DNA of 64,000 nt from Lysobacterales bacterium (GCA_014946745.1 JADCRD010000001.1:1296427-1360426), one strand, 5' to 3'; shown: positions 19,763 through 29,534, counted from the stretch's first letter. Numbers and translations are program-made. Notes: generated by a model from the sequence alone, not told the origin.

Positions 19763-19782
19763 CGGACACGCAGTGCTGTCCG
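19763..19782. promoter_or_regulatory. Inverted repeat in the glk-lacI divergent promoter region
   Basis: CGGACA and TGTCCG arms separated by 8 nt, in the 104-bp gap between divergent glk and the LacI gene. Position fits an operator for the LacI protein, but the spacing lacks the central CG typical of LacI boxes, so the call is tentative. Confidence 0.3.
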
Positions 19783-19816
19783 TCGGACGGTGCAGTGCAA
19801 CAGGGGAAGCAAGCGC

Positions 19817-20866
19817 ATGGCGGGTCGCGTCACCATCGACGACGTTGCAGAAGCGGCGGGCGTATCGCCCAAGACGGTTTCGCGAGTCATCAACAACGAG
19901 CCCAACGTGCGCGAGGAGACGCAGCTGCGCGTGCGCGCGGCGATCGAGAAGCTGAACTTCCGACCCGATCCGTCGGCGCGAAGCCTCGCGGCGAGCCGCT
20001 CGTATCTGATCGGTGTGGTCTACGACAACCCGTCTGACAGCTATCTGATGGAGATCATCAGCGGCGTGCTGGATACCTGTCAGGCCCAGCACTACCAGAC
20101 CCTGCTGTGCCCCCTGCGCTTCGACCGCGCAGACCTGGTGCGCGAAGTCGATTCGCTGATCGCACAGTCGCGCCCCGGTGGGCTGGTGTTGACGCCTCCG
20201 CTCACGGACAACGATGAGCTGCTCGCGCATCTGCATGCGCAGGGCGTGCCGTTCGCCTGCATCTCGCCGAAGCGCGCCGAAGGCTGCGGCGTCACCTTCG
20301 ACGAGCAGCAGGCGGCGCGTGACATCACTGCGCATCTGATCGCTCTGGGTCATCGGCGCATTGCGCATGTGCGCGGGCACGCAGCGCATGGTGCGTCGAT
20401 CTGGCGCATCGATGGCTACCGCGAGGCCCTGCTCGAAGCCGGCCTTGAGTTCGATCCGGCGCTGCTGGTCCAGGGCGAGTTCTCGTTCGACTCGGGCATG
20501 CAGGCAGCGCGCATCCTGCTCGATCTCGAAGACGCGCCCACTGCGATCTTCGCCGCCAACGACGACATGGCGGCAGGCGTGGTGCGGGTGGCCTTGGAGC
20601 GCGGTCTGTCGGTGCCGGGCGAGCTCTCGGTCTGTGGTTTCGATGACATTCCGATCGCGCGGCAGATCTTCCCGGCCCTGACCACCGTGCATCAGCCGGC
20701 CCGCGAGATGGGCGCCACCGCCGCCGCTGAGCTGCTGAAGTGCATGCGCGATCCCGCACAGGCGACGATGCGCCGGGTGCCCTACAGTCTGTGCCTGCGT
20801 GCGAGCACCGGCCCCGCGCCCAAGGTTCGACGCGCGGTCAGGCGTGTGCAACAGCAGGCCACGTGA
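19817..20866 (+). CDS. LacI family transcriptional regulator
   Basis: 349 residues from ATG 19817 (AGGGGAAG 6-12 bases upstream). N-terminal HTH and hinge: VTIDDVAEAAGVSPKTVSRV, INNEPNVREETQLRVRAAI, ARSLAASRS. A periplasmic-binding-like sensor domain follows (LIGVVYDNPSDSYLMEIISG, TAIFAANDDMAAGVVRVALE, LSVCGFDDIPIARQIFP). Placed between the phosphorylase operon and the SSS/TonB/GH3 genes, it is the likely local regulator. Effector unknown; glucose, cellobiose or an aldobionate are candidates. Confidence 0.93.
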   Translation: MAGRVTIDDVAEAAGVSPKTVSRVINNEPNVREETQLRVRAAIEKLNFRPDPSARSLAASRSYLIGVVYDNPSDSYLMEIISGVLDTCQAQHYQTLLCPLRFDRADLVREVDSLIAQSRPGGLVLTPPLTDNDELLAHLHAQGVPFACISPKRAEGCGVTFDEQQAARDITAHLIALGHRRIAHVRGHAAHGASIWRIDGYREALLEAGLEFDPALLVQGEFSFDSGMQAARILLDLEDAPTAIFAANDDMAAGVVRVALERGLSVPGELSVCGFDDIPIARQIFPALTTVHQPAREMGATAAAELLKCMRDPAQATMRRVPYSLCLRASTGPAPKVRRAVRRVQQQAT

Positions 20867-20890
20867 GGGAAGGGCTGACATGCTGGCGCC

Positions 20891-22456
20891 TCAACCCAGG
20901 CCCACGTAGATGACGATCAGCACGGCCGTGACCAGCGCTGCGCCGATGTTGAAGCCGGTACTGGTGGCGAAGCCGCCCGCCGGCAAAGGCTGCGACTTCG
21001 CCTGCATCTTCCAGCCCTGCAGCGCCGAGATTCCGAGTGCCAGCGCGCAGCAGGCGAGGAAGACATAGCCCACGCGGTCCATGAAGGGCAGGTCGGGCAG
21101 CCAAACGCGCGCTGCGATCGACAGCAGGAACGAACCCAGTGCGGCGGCCAGCGCGCCCATTGCCGTGGTCTGCCGGACAAACACTCCGAGCAGGAAGATC
21201 GCGCAGATACCCGGCGTGAAGAAGCCGGTGAACTCCTGGATGTACTGGAAGGCCTGATCGAAGCCGTCGAGCAGCGGGCGCGCGCAGACCACCGCGATTA
21301 CCAGGGACACGGCGCCGACGATGCGCCCGCTGCGCACCAGTCCGTGCTCGCTGGTGTGCGGATGGAACTGGCGCAGCAGATCCATGGTGAACAGGGTCGC
21401 CACCGAGTTCATCATCGAGCCCACCGAGGAGACGATGGCCGCAATCAGAGCCGCAAAGATCAATCCACGGATGCCGGCAGGCGCCAGCTTCATCATCTCC
21501 GGATACGCCTGATCCGGGGCGCTTAAGTCCGGCACCAGGAACAGCGCGGCCATGCCGGGAACGACAATGATGAGCGGCATCAACATCTTCAGGAAGGCGG
21601 CGAACAGAATGCCCTTCTGGGCCTCCCGCAAGCTGCCGGCCGCCAGTGCGCGCTGGATGATGTATTGGTTGAAGCCCCAGTAGGACAGATTCATCACCCA
21701 CATGCCGCCGAGCAGCACGCTCAGGCCGGGCAGGTTCGACCACTGCGGATTGTCGGGCGAGAGAATCATGTCGAAGCGCTCGGGCATGCGCTCGTACATC
21801 GTGGCGAGGCCGACCCAGGCGCCTTGACCCTCTGCGACGCGGTCCAGCGAGATCCAGGCCACGATCAGCCCACCCAGCACCAGCAGGACGACCTGCACGA
21901 TGTCGGTCATCGCCACCGCCCGCAGCCCGCCGTACAGCGAGTAGGCCAGCGAGAACGCGGCCAGGGCGAGCAGGCCCAGCATCATGTCGAGGCCGGTGAG
22001 CGCGTTGATCGCCAGTGCGCCCAGCCACAGCACCGAAGTGAGATTGACGAAGATGTAGACGCCCAGCCAGAAGACGGTCATGACCGTCTTGACGCTGCGG
22101 TCGTAGCGCTGTTCGAGGTACTGCGGCATCGTGTAAATGCCCGAGCGCAGCATGACGGGCAGGATGAACTTGCCGACCAGGATCAGGGTGATCGCGGCCA
22201 TCCATTCGTAGCTGGCGATGGCAAGGCCCATGGCATAGCCCGAGCCGGACATGCCGATGATCTGCTCGGCCGAGATGTTGGCGGCGATCAGTGAGGCGCC
22301 CACCGCCCACCAGGGCAGGGCGCGGCCAGCCAGGAAGTAGTCGCTGGCGGTGCGTTCGTGCCCGCGCGGCTCACGCGAGATCCATGTGGCAAGCGCAATC
22401 AGGCCGACCGCGTAAATCGCGACAACGGCGAGGTCCAGCGTCGAGAGTGCGGACAC
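20891..22456 (-). CDS. Sodium/solute symporter (SSS, SLC5-like sugar transporter)
   Basis: 521 residues from GTG 22456, chosen because AGGAG lies 5 bases upstream; another GTG at 22474 overlaps that site. About 14 membrane helices. SGLT-type features: 'SDYFLAGRALPWWAVGASLIAANISAEQIIGMSGSG' region near residues 40-80 and 'ALIAAIVSSVGSMMNSVATL' with the Na2-site serines. Probable Na+-coupled sugar uptake, most likely glucose or a beta-glucoside released by the GH3 enzyme. Convergent with the LacI gene. Confidence 0.92.
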   Translation of the reverse strand: MSALSTLDLAVVAIYAVGLIALATWISREPRGHERTASDYFLAGRALPWWAVGASLIAANISAEQIIGMSGSGYAMGLAIASYEWMAAITLILVGKFILPVMLRSGIYTMPQYLEQRYDRSVKTVMTVFWLGVYIFVNLTSVLWLGALAINALTGLDMMLGLLALAAFSLAYSLYGGLRAVAMTDIVQVVLLVLGGLIVAWISLDRVAEGQGAWVGLATMYERMPERFDMILSPDNPQWSNLPGLSVLLGGMWVMNLSYWGFNQYIIQRALAAGSLREAQKGILFAAFLKMLMPLIIVVPGMAALFLVPDLSAPDQAYPEMMKLAPAGIRGLIFAALIAAIVSSVGSMMNSVATLFTMDLLRQFHPHTSEHGLVRSGRIVGAVSLVIAVVCARPLLDGFDQAFQYIQEFTGFFTPGICAIFLLGVFVRQTTAMGALAAALGSFLLSIAARVWLPDLPFMDRVGYVFLACCALALGISALQGWKMQAKSQPLPAGGFATSTGFNIGAALVTAVLIVIYVGLG

Positions 22457-22659
22457 GAGGGCTCCTTGGCCCACGCGGTGGACCTTGGGGTGCTTCGGAA
22501 AAGAACGGCGCGAAGTCGGGGAGAGCTGCGCGCCGTGTGGCTAACGCGAAGGGCCGCGCGGCGGCGGCTTGCCAGAACCGGCGCGCGGCGGCAGGAACGC
22601 CGCGCGCCGCTAGTCGCATCAAAGCGACGCGACCAGACTCGGAGCCTGCAAGCAGGCGC

Positions 22660-25329
22660 TTAGAACTGGTAGCGCACGCGCAGGCCGTAGGTGCGCGGAT
22701 CGTTCAGGAAGCGGATGTTCAGCTGCGAACCGACCAGCGCTTTCTGCGAGACGTCATCGCCCAGCAGGTTCGAGCCCCACAGCTCGAAGCGCCAGCTGCT
22801 GCCGCCCGGGCTGAAACCCAGGCCCGCATTGATGGTCGTGTAGGCGCTCTGTCGATCCGGGAAGCCGGCTGCCGCCGCGGTTTCGGTGCGGGCAATGGCA
22901 CCAGAGGTGTTCGACACGAATCGGACGTCGCGGTTGTTGAACTGGGTCAGGTAGTAGGCCGAGCGATAGCTGGCGAGAATCTGCCAGTCGAACAGGCCGT
23001 TGCCCAGCTCGAACACATGCTGCAGTCGAGCGTTCAAGGTCAGCTTCGAGGACAGCGGCAGCTCGTTGCCGGAGAGATCGATCTCGGAGGTGATGCCGCC
23101 CAGGCCGAAGTCGATGCTGCGTACGTCGGCCACGACGCCGCTCTTGATCTCGGTGTCGAGCAGCAGGGCGTTCAGGCTGAGGGTCCAGTCCTGCGAAAGA
23201 CTGAGAATGCTCTCGGCTTCAAGTCCCATGATCTCGGACTTGCCGACGTTGCGGTTGGCCAGTGCGAAGCCCGTGGCCTCTCCGGTTTCGGGGTTGAAGG
23301 CGATGGCGGTCAGATCCTGGAAGACCTGGTCGCGGTAGTCGTAGTAGAAGCCGGCCAGGTTGAAGGTCGAGCGCCGTCCGAGGAAATCGAAGCTCTGCTT
23401 GGAGCCCAGCTCGAACGCGGTGATCTTCTCGGGCTTGTAGGTTTCCGGGATGACGTTGATGTCGAAGCTGTCGTTGAAACCGCCGGACTTGTGGCCGGTG
23501 CTGATCGTGCCGTATAGCAGGTGATCGTCCGAGAGGTCCTTCTCGAAGCCGATGCGCCAGTCGTTGAAGTTGAACTCGCTGCTGCCCTCCTGCTGCGCAG
23601 GGATGCCGAGCGCGATCCACGGGTGCGAGCCGTTCGGTGTGCAGCTGAGGTTGGTGCCGCCGGTGTCGGGCCGGTCAACGCAGCCGCCGTTGGGGTTGGT
23701 GCCGTTCGCGATCGGGCCGATCTGCTGGAAGATCGTGTCGTTTCGGCCCGCTGCCAGAATGCCCTGCAGCAGGAAGCGCGCGCGATCCGCGTTGGTCGTG
23801 ATGTTGCGAACATCGAAGTTGGGCCGACGGGTCAAGGCCGGCAGGAAGCCCGGCGTGCCGAGTCGCACCGAGAAGCAGCAGCCGTCCGCGGCACCAAGGC
23901 CGATCGTCCAGTTGCCGCCGATGCCATAGCGGTACTTGGACTCGTCGGTGTAGCGCAGGCCGCCCTTCAGGCGGAAGGTGTCGGTGACGTCGAAGGTGCC
24001 ATCGCCGAACACGGCCCAGGATTTGCCGTTGACGTCCGGCATCGTGAATTCGGTGCCGGAGTAGAACACTCCCTTGTCAGCCAGCGAGAACAGGCCGACT
24101 TTCTGGTCTTCGTTGAAGTAGAAGCCGCCGGCAGTCCAGCGGAAGCGCGCGGAGTCCGGCGAGAACACCAGCAGCTCATGGGTCTGCGACTTCGACAGGG
24201 TCTCCCAGTAGTTGGTCGAGAACAGGTCGTAGTCCGGACGCGAGCCGTCGCTGCTGCCGGGCGGGCGCTGGGTCAGGTTGCGGCCCGGCCAGTTGACGCC
24301 CGCGCTGTTGGCGTTCGTCTGGGTGTAGTCCACGTCGCGGTACGACGTGTTGTACTCCACCCGCAGGCCACCGAAGTCGTAGCCGATGCTCGCCATCACG
24401 CCCTTGTTGGTCGAGTCCAGCGTGCCCTGGTTGCCGAAGTACACAACCTCGCGCAGGTCGATGTCGTCAGGGTTGAAGCCTTGCAGCGCGGCGCCGTAGA
24501 TGTTCGCGCCGGGGTAGCCGGTGCCGCCTTCCTGTCCGTAGTCACCCATCACGAAAACACGCAGCGCCTCATTCGGCTCCCACAGGAAGGACACGCGCGC
24601 GGCGTCCTCGTTCTGATAGCCGGCGGGCTTCAGCGAACGGTCGCCCACGTTCGTGTACGAGGTTTCCTTCTCGACGTGATAGCCGGAAACGCGCAACGCA
24701 GCCGTCTGCCCGAGCGGCAGGTTCAAGCCGAACTCGCCGCCGACGTGGTCGCGGCTGCCGAACTCGCCCAGTGCATAGCCACTGGTCTCGCCCAGCTGCG
24801 GCTTGACGGTGACGATGTTGAGGGTGCCGCCGAGCGCATTGCGGCCGCGCACGGTGCCCTGCGGACCCTTGTTCACCTCAACGCGCTCGACGTCGAAGAA
24901 CATCGCGCCGAGGCCGCGCGGGCGCGCGATGTAGGCGCCGTTGATATGCGGCGCTGCACCCGGGTCGCCCAGCTCGGTGTTGTTCGATGAGCCGACGCCG
25001 CGAATGAAGATTTCGACGTTGCCTTCCTGGTTCGCGATGCTGAGGCCAGGAACGGCGACCTGCACATTGCGCAGCTCGTTGTTGATGCCGAGCGCCTTCA
25101 GTTCCTCACCGCTGAAGGCCTGGGCGGTGCCCGCGTACTTCTGCAGGTCCTGCTCGCGCCGGTCTACCGTAACGGTAATCGTGTCTAGCTCCTTGGCGCG
25201 ATCCTCTTCGGTGGGCTCCTGCGCAAGTACAGGTGCGGCAAGCACCACGGCGGTGAGTGCCACGGCTGTCGCGACGGCCAGACGGTGACGGCGCGGCGTC
25301 GGCCGGCCCAGGTTGTTGGTGCTGCGCAT
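22660..25329 (-). CDS. TonB-dependent outer-membrane receptor
   Basis: 889 residues. Signal peptide to about residue 36 (..VLAAPVLAQ). TonB box-like DTITVTVDRREQ, plug domain (SGEELKALGINNELRNVQV, IFIRGVGSSNNTELGDPG, VERVEVNKGPQGTVRGRNAL, GGTLNIVT), then a 22-strand-type barrel ending in aromatic YGLRVRYQF. GGGAGGGG lies about 8 bases before the ATG. Between the SSS symporter and GH3 glucosidase it is probably the outer-membrane port for an oligosaccharide, i.e. part of a carbohydrate utilisation locus. Substrate inferred from context only. Confidence 0.92.
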   Translation of the reverse strand: MRSTNNLGRPTPRRHRLAVATAVALTAVVLAAPVLAQEPTEEDRAKELDTITVTVDRREQDLQKYAGTAQAFSGEELKALGINNELRNVQVAVPGLSIANQEGNVEIFIRGVGSSNNTELGDPGAAPHINGAYIARPRGLGAMFFDVERVEVNKGPQGTVRGRNALGGTLNIVTVKPQLGETSGYALGEFGSRDHVGGEFGLNLPLGQTAALRVSGYHVEKETSYTNVGDRSLKPAGYQNEDAARVSFLWEPNEALRVFVMGDYGQEGGTGYPGANIYGAALQGFNPDDIDLREVVYFGNQGTLDSTNKGVMASIGYDFGGLRVEYNTSYRDVDYTQTNANSAGVNWPGRNLTQRPPGSSDGSRPDYDLFSTNYWETLSKSQTHELLVFSPDSARFRWTAGGFYFNEDQKVGLFSLADKGVFYSGTEFTMPDVNGKSWAVFGDGTFDVTDTFRLKGGLRYTDESKYRYGIGGNWTIGLGAADGCCFSVRLGTPGFLPALTRRPNFDVRNITTNADRARFLLQGILAAGRNDTIFQQIGPIANGTNPNGGCVDRPDTGGTNLSCTPNGSHPWIALGIPAQQEGSSEFNFNDWRIGFEKDLSDDHLLYGTISTGHKSGGFNDSFDINVIPETYKPEKITAFELGSKQSFDFLGRRSTFNLAGFYYDYRDQVFQDLTAIAFNPETGEATGFALANRNVGKSEIMGLEAESILSLSQDWTLSLNALLLDTEIKSGVVADVRSIDFGLGGITSEIDLSGNELPLSSKLTLNARLQHVFELGNGLFDWQILASYRSAYYLTQFNNRDVRFVSNTSGAIARTETAAAAGFPDRQSAYTTINAGLGFSPGGSSWRFELWGSNLLGDDVSQKALVGSQLNIRFLNDPRTYGLRVRYQF

Positions 25330-25466
25330 TGTCGAACCCCTCCCGGCGCCTGCGGCTGTCTACGCCCGTACGCCCGTTGTCTTTACCAATCTCACCCGAC
25401 GCGGCGCGGCGGGCGTTCTCAACGCATCGGCTTGCGACGCCGATGCGGTGCTGCTACCGCAACCTC

Positions 25467-25490
25467 GATAACCCCTCTCAGGGGGTTATC
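25467..25490 (-). terminator. Hairpin at the 3' end of the GH3 gene
   Basis: GATAACCCC (25467-25475) pairs with GGGGTTATC (25482-25490) across a 6-nt loop. The GH3 stop codon TAA (25486-25488 on the minus strand) lies inside the stem. No clear T-run follows, so it may be a terminator or a 3'-end stabilising hairpin before the downstream TonB receptor. Confidence 0.5.
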
Positions 25491-28080
25491 GGGTGGCGGG
25501 ACACTCCACGACTGCGTCCGCGTCGGTGCCCAGTTCGACGCCGGCGATGCGCACATCGGTCCCCTTGTCTGCAGACAGCCGCAGAACGGTGTCTACCCGC
25601 TGCGTGGCCAACCCCGCGTTGCGCAGACATTTCAGGGGCAAAGCAAGCCTCTGCCACTCTCCGAGGCGCGCGCCCAGCGCTGCACCCACGTCCAATGTCG
25701 CGCCGCAGTCTTGACCGCAGCCCATGCCAAGCTTCACGCCCTGTTCGCCGAGTGTGTCAACCCGCAGACGCACCACCAGACGCACGTCGCCGTTGGTTTC
25801 GCGTTCGATGTCCACGGCATCCGCGAGGCTGAGGCGAAGTTCTGCCGGGCCGGACCACTGCAGCCGCCGCGCGTCCTCCTGAGCCTGATGGTCGACGGCT
25901 CGAATCGCGAGCTGGTCCGAGCGGCTGCGGGCCGGCCCGTTGCCCTCGACCTGCTGCACGCCACCGGCATCGACCAGTTCGAAACGTGCGCCCGGCGCCA
26001 GGCTTCCGCGTGCGAACCACTGGCCTGCACGCGTGGTGCTTGCCAGTTGGATCTCCTCGGGCAGCGCCGCCACTTCGCCTGCCTCGCCGTAGCGCAGACC
26101 GTGGCCGAACGCGAACAGCGGCGCGTAACCTTCATCGCCGACGTTCAGCCGGTACTGGTCGGGGCGGGCGGGCCAGGAGAAGGGCAGCTTGCCGTGGAAG
26201 TCGTGCTGAACCGAGCCGTCGCCAGCGCGCAGCAGGACGTCCGCGACGCCGCCGCCTTCGCTGCCCGGCAGCCAGGCCGCGACAAAGGCGTTCGACGCAT
26301 TGATCTCACGGTTGACCCATAGCGGACGGCCGGACAGGAAGACCGCGACCACGGGAATGTTCTCGCTGCGCAGACGCCGCAGCAGCTGCAGGTCGCGCTC
26401 GTCGTCGGGCCGGTACACCAGGGTGTCGATATCGCCCTGGAACTCGGCGTAAGGGTCTTCACCGAACACCACGACCGCGACGTCGGGGCGCGTTGCAAAG
26501 CGGCCATCCAGCGCCAGTTCCGCTGTGCCACCGGCGGCTTCGATCTGCGTGCTCAAGCCCTTCCAGATCGAGGTGGCGCCCGGAAAGTCGGAGGGCTGGG
26601 TGCCGGTGCCTTGCCAGGTCAAGGTCCAGCCGCCGCTTTGCTTGGCGACGCTGTCGGCGCCATCGCCGGCTACGCCGATGCGAGCACGCGGGTTCAAAGG
26701 CAGCAGTTGCGCTTCGTTCTTCAGCAGCACCAGCGAGCGCCGCACGGCGTCACGGGCGACGGCGCGATGGGCGTCGGCGCCGATCAGCTCGAAGCGGCCG
26801 CCAAGCGCGCGCTCTGAAGGCTTGGGCGCTTCCATCAGGCCTGCAGCAAGCTTGACGCGCAGGATTCGCGACACCGCTTCGTCCAGCCGCTCGGGGCTGA
26901 GCCGCTTGGCGCGAGCGGCAACGAGTGTGTTGTCGTATAGGCCGCGCCAGCTGTCGGGCGCCATGAACATGTCGACGCCGGCCTCGATCGACGCCGGGCA
27001 GTCCGTCGGCGTGCAGCCGGGGATCTGGCCGTGGCCGTTCCAGTCGCCGACCACGAAACCGTCGAACCCCATGCGTCCGCGCAGCACATCGGTCAGCAGG
27101 CCGCGGTGACCGTGCAGCTTGATCCCGTTCCAGCTGGAGAAGCTGGCCATGACGCTCTGCAGACCCGCTGCGATGGCAGGCGGATAGCCGGGCGCGTGAA
27201 TGTCGCGCAGCTCCGCTTCACTGACCCGCGTGTCACCCTGGTCGCGTCCATCCATGGTGCCGCCGTCGCCGACAAAGTGCTTGGCCGACGAGAGGACCTT
27301 GTCCTCGCCAAGGAAGCCTGGCGTGCCCGGCACGCCCTGCAAACCGTGCACGACGGCGGCGGCATAGCTGGCGACAACGGCGGGGTCTTCCGAGAACCCT
27401 TCGTAGGTGCGCCCCCAGCGGTCATCCCGCGGCACGGTCAGGGTGGGTGCGAAGGTCCATTCGGCGCCGGTGACGCGCAGCTCGCGCGCTGTGATTTCAG
27501 CGATGCGCTGCACCAGCGCGGGGTCGCGTACTGCACCCAAACCGATGTTGTGCGGGAACAGGGTCGCGCCAACGACGTTGTTGTGGCCGTGCACGGCATC
27601 GATGCCGAACAGCAGGGGAATCGCGGTGCCGCCGCGGCTGGCGTTGGCAGCATGAAACGCATCGGCCAGAGCCAGCCATTCCGGCGCGGTGGCAAAGGCT
27701 TTGCCACCCGGCGCTGAGTTCCCGCCGGCAAGGATCGAACCGAGCGGGTAGCGGCGCAGATCATCGGGCTGGATGCTGGCGATGTCGGCCTGGATGATCT
27801 GGCCGACCTTTTCTTCAAGCGTCATCCGCTCCAGCAGCTCGCGGACGCGGGCTTCAATCGCATCTTCGCGCTTCACGCTGGATTGGCCTTGCGGCCATTG
27901 CTGGGGGTCGACGACTGAAGACAAGGCGGCGGACTCCGTCGCCGCAGCGCTTGCGCCCAGCGCGAGCGAGACGGCGACCGTAACGTAGCGCAGCGTGTGC
28001 GCCCCAAACCTCTTTTGCGGAGCCGCAGTTGCTCGCGACGCGGGCTGATCGAGGCAGCCGGCCGTATTGAGTGAACTCAC
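25486..28080 (-). CDS. GH3 beta-glucosidase / glucan 1,4-beta-glucosidase
   Basis: 864 residues from a GTG (28080) with GGGAGGGA just upstream. Export signal TLRYVTVAVSLALGASAAA near residues 29-47. GH3 N-terminal barrel: LLERMTLEEKVGQIIQAD, 'PLLFGIDAVHGHNNV', 'KHFVGDGGT', and nucleophile region FVVGDWNGHG, with the Asp following VVG. C-terminal sandwich ('VVVFGEDPYAEFQGD', AWLPGSEGGGVADVL, LPFSWP) and an extra galactose-binding-like beta domain of about 180 residues, as in ExoP/CelD-type exo-glucosidases. It would remove glucose from cellodextrins in the periplasm or outside. A LacI-type operator is upstream. Confidence 0.92.
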   Translation of the reverse strand: MSSLNTAGCLDQPASRATAAPQKRFGAHTLRYVTVAVSLALGASAAATESAALSSVVDPQQWPQGQSSVKREDAIEARVRELLERMTLEEKVGQIIQADIASIQPDDLRRYPLGSILAGGNSAPGGKAFATAPEWLALADAFHAANASRGGTAIPLLFGIDAVHGHNNVVGATLFPHNIGLGAVRDPALVQRIAEITARELRVTGAEWTFAPTLTVPRDDRWGRTYEGFSEDPAVVASYAAAVVHGLQGVPGTPGFLGEDKVLSSAKHFVGDGGTMDGRDQGDTRVSEAELRDIHAPGYPPAIAAGLQSVMASFSSWNGIKLHGHRGLLTDVLRGRMGFDGFVVGDWNGHGQIPGCTPTDCPASIEAGVDMFMAPDSWRGLYDNTLVAARAKRLSPERLDEAVSRILRVKLAAGLMEAPKPSERALGGRFELIGADAHRAVARDAVRRSLVLLKNEAQLLPLNPRARIGVAGDGADSVAKQSGGWTLTWQGTGTQPSDFPGATSIWKGLSTQIEAAGGTAELALDGRFATRPDVAVVVFGEDPYAEFQGDIDTLVYRPDDERDLQLLRRLRSENIPVVAVFLSGRPLWVNREINASNAFVAAWLPGSEGGGVADVLLRAGDGSVQHDFHGKLPFSWPARPDQYRLNVGDEGYAPLFAFGHGLRYGEAGEVAALPEEIQLASTTRAGQWFARGSLAPGARFELVDAGGVQQVEGNGPARSRSDQLAIRAVDHQAQEDARRLQWSGPAELRLSLADAVDIERETNGDVRLVVRLRVDTLGEQGVKLGMGCGQDCGATLDVGAALGARLGEWQRLALPLKCLRNAGLATQRVDTVLRLSADKGTDVRIAGVELGTDADAVVECPATR

Positions 28081-28165
28081 GTTGTCCCTCCCACCGCTTG
28101 GATTGCGCTCGCATCGCGCGAGCCTCGGGCGTCTTTATGCGCCGTGGACGCTAACTTTGCGCAAT

Positions 28166-28181
28166 TTGACATCGCTGTCAA
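28166..28181. promoter_or_regulatory. LacI-type operator upstream of the GH3 gene
   Basis: TTGACATCGCTGTCAA, with 6-bp perfect arms and a central CG, the TGACAnCGnTGTCA form common for LacI regulators of sugar loci in Proteobacteria. It lies about 86 bases upstream of the GH3 start. The minus-strand TTGACA could serve as the -35 box, so bound repressor would block it. The nearby LacI gene is the natural candidate regulator. Confidence 0.65.
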
Positions 28182-28310
28182 TCACTTTCGGAGCGCGATT
28201 GCGAATTGTCCATTGCCTGCCCGGACGTGCGCGCCCGCGGAAGCCGTGGGCTCACTTTCGATGCTGCATCGCGCTATCGGGAGAGGCGGGGGCAGACGTG
28301 AGCGATGGGG

Positions 28311-29081
28311 TCAGTGCGGCAGCGCGAAGAGACTTCTCGCGTTGGCGCTGGACTGTTCTGCCACCTCCTCAACCGACGCGCCGCGGAGGCTGGCGATGCA
28401 GGCAGCAACTTCGACCACACGCGAGGGCAGATTGCGCTGTCCTCGATACGGCATCAGCGGCTGGTCGGGCGCGTCGGACTCGAGCAAAAGGAACTCGATC
28501 GGCATGCGTGCCACCAGATCGCGCAGGCGCTGGGCGCGCGGGTAGGTCACCGGCCCGCCGACGCCGAGCGAGAAGCCAAGCTCGAACAGCTGCCGCGCCT
28601 GCTCGCTGCTGCCGGCATAGCTGTGCACCACGCCGCGAAGATGGCCGCGGTAGCGCCTCAGGGCGATCAGCGTGGCCTCCACCGCGCGGCGCGCGTGCAG
28701 GATCACCGGCAGGCCAGCTTCGGCAGCGATTGCCAACTGCGCCTCGAAGTAGTGATGTTGTTCGGCCGGTTCCAGCGATTCGACGAAGAAATCGAGGCCG
28801 AACTCGCCCACCGCGACCGGCCGCTCGCGCTGAACCCATTGGTGGAGCAGGTCGAGATGCTCGCGTCGATGCTCTGCAAGGAACATCGGGTGCAGGCCGT
28901 AGGCGGGAAACAGGTCGGGCTCGCGTGCACAGAGCGCACGAAGCCCCCGCCAGCTTGCGGCAGTGACCGCGGGAATCACTTGCGCGACAACCCCGGCCGC
29001 GCGTGCCTGGGCCAGCACCGCGTCGCGGTCGGCGTCGAACTCGGGCGCGTCGAGATGGCAGTGGCTGTCGATCAGCGGCAT
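28311..29081 (-). CDS. TatD family metal-dependent hydrolase
   Basis: 256 residues. Metal ligands of the TatD family are visible: DSHCHLD at residues 5-11, the conserved Glu in AVGEFGLDFF, HARR (second-metal His), VVHSYAGS, and the late ESDAP. TatD-like enzymes are Mg2+-dependent nucleases/hydrolases. It follows the DUF6116 gene by 14 bp on the same strand, a probable two-gene unit. Confidence 0.92.
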   Translation of the reverse strand: MPLIDSHCHLDAPEFDADRDAVLAQARAAGVVAQVIPAVTAASWRGLRALCAREPDLFPAYGLHPMFLAEHRREHLDLLHQWVQRERPVAVGEFGLDFFVESLEPAEQHHYFEAQLAIAAEAGLPVILHARRAVEATLIALRRYRGHLRGVVHSYAGSSEQARQLFELGFSLGVGGPVTYPRAQRLRDLVARMPIEFLLLESDAPDQPLMPYRGQRNLPSRVVEVAACIASLRGASVEEVAEQSSANARSLFALPH

Positions 29082-29095
29082 GCCGGAATCGACCT

Positions 29096-29371
29096 TCAGG
29101 GCCTGTCGACGCGCCGCGCTTCGCCCTCGATGGGCGGGCGCTGCGGCGACTGTGCGGCCCCGTCCTGGCCTGCATCGCGACGCTGCTTCCAGCTGGCCAG
29201 CAGCAGGCCGCCGGCGAGCAGCAGCAGCTCATCGACGAAGGGCAGGGGGTCCGGCACCAACAGAGTGACCAGGAACAAGGCGCCGGTGACCAGCGCCAGC
29301 TGCGGAAACCGCAGGCGCTGCAGGTGACGGCGCAGAAAGTTCGGCAGCAGGGCGAGCAGGAAGCGCGGCAT
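29096..29371 (-). CDS. DUF6116 family small membrane protein
   Basis: 91 residues with the family pattern: a basic start (LPNFLRRHLQRLRFPQL), a hydrophobic pair of segments (LVTGALFLVTLLVPD, PFVDELLLLAGGLLLASWK) and a hydrophilic tail. Inner-membrane location expected; function unknown. Upstream of and probably co-transcribed with the TatD gene. Confidence 0.75.
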   Translation of the reverse strand: MPRFLLALLPNFLRRHLQRLRFPQLALVTGALFLVTLLVPDPLPFVDELLLLAGGLLLASWKQRRDAGQDGAAQSPQRPPIEGEARRVDRP

Positions 29372-29534
29372 TGGGAACCCGGGAGTGGGGAGGGTGGATT
29401 CGTGATTCGCAGGGCGGGCTGACGCGAGCGGTGAGTCTGCGCCGGTGCCTTGGCCGAGGTTAGCGCGTGTTGAGCGTTCGCGCGTTCACACGTGCTGATC
29501 CCTGCGGCGAGCGCACACGGTGTTTCCGGGCCCG

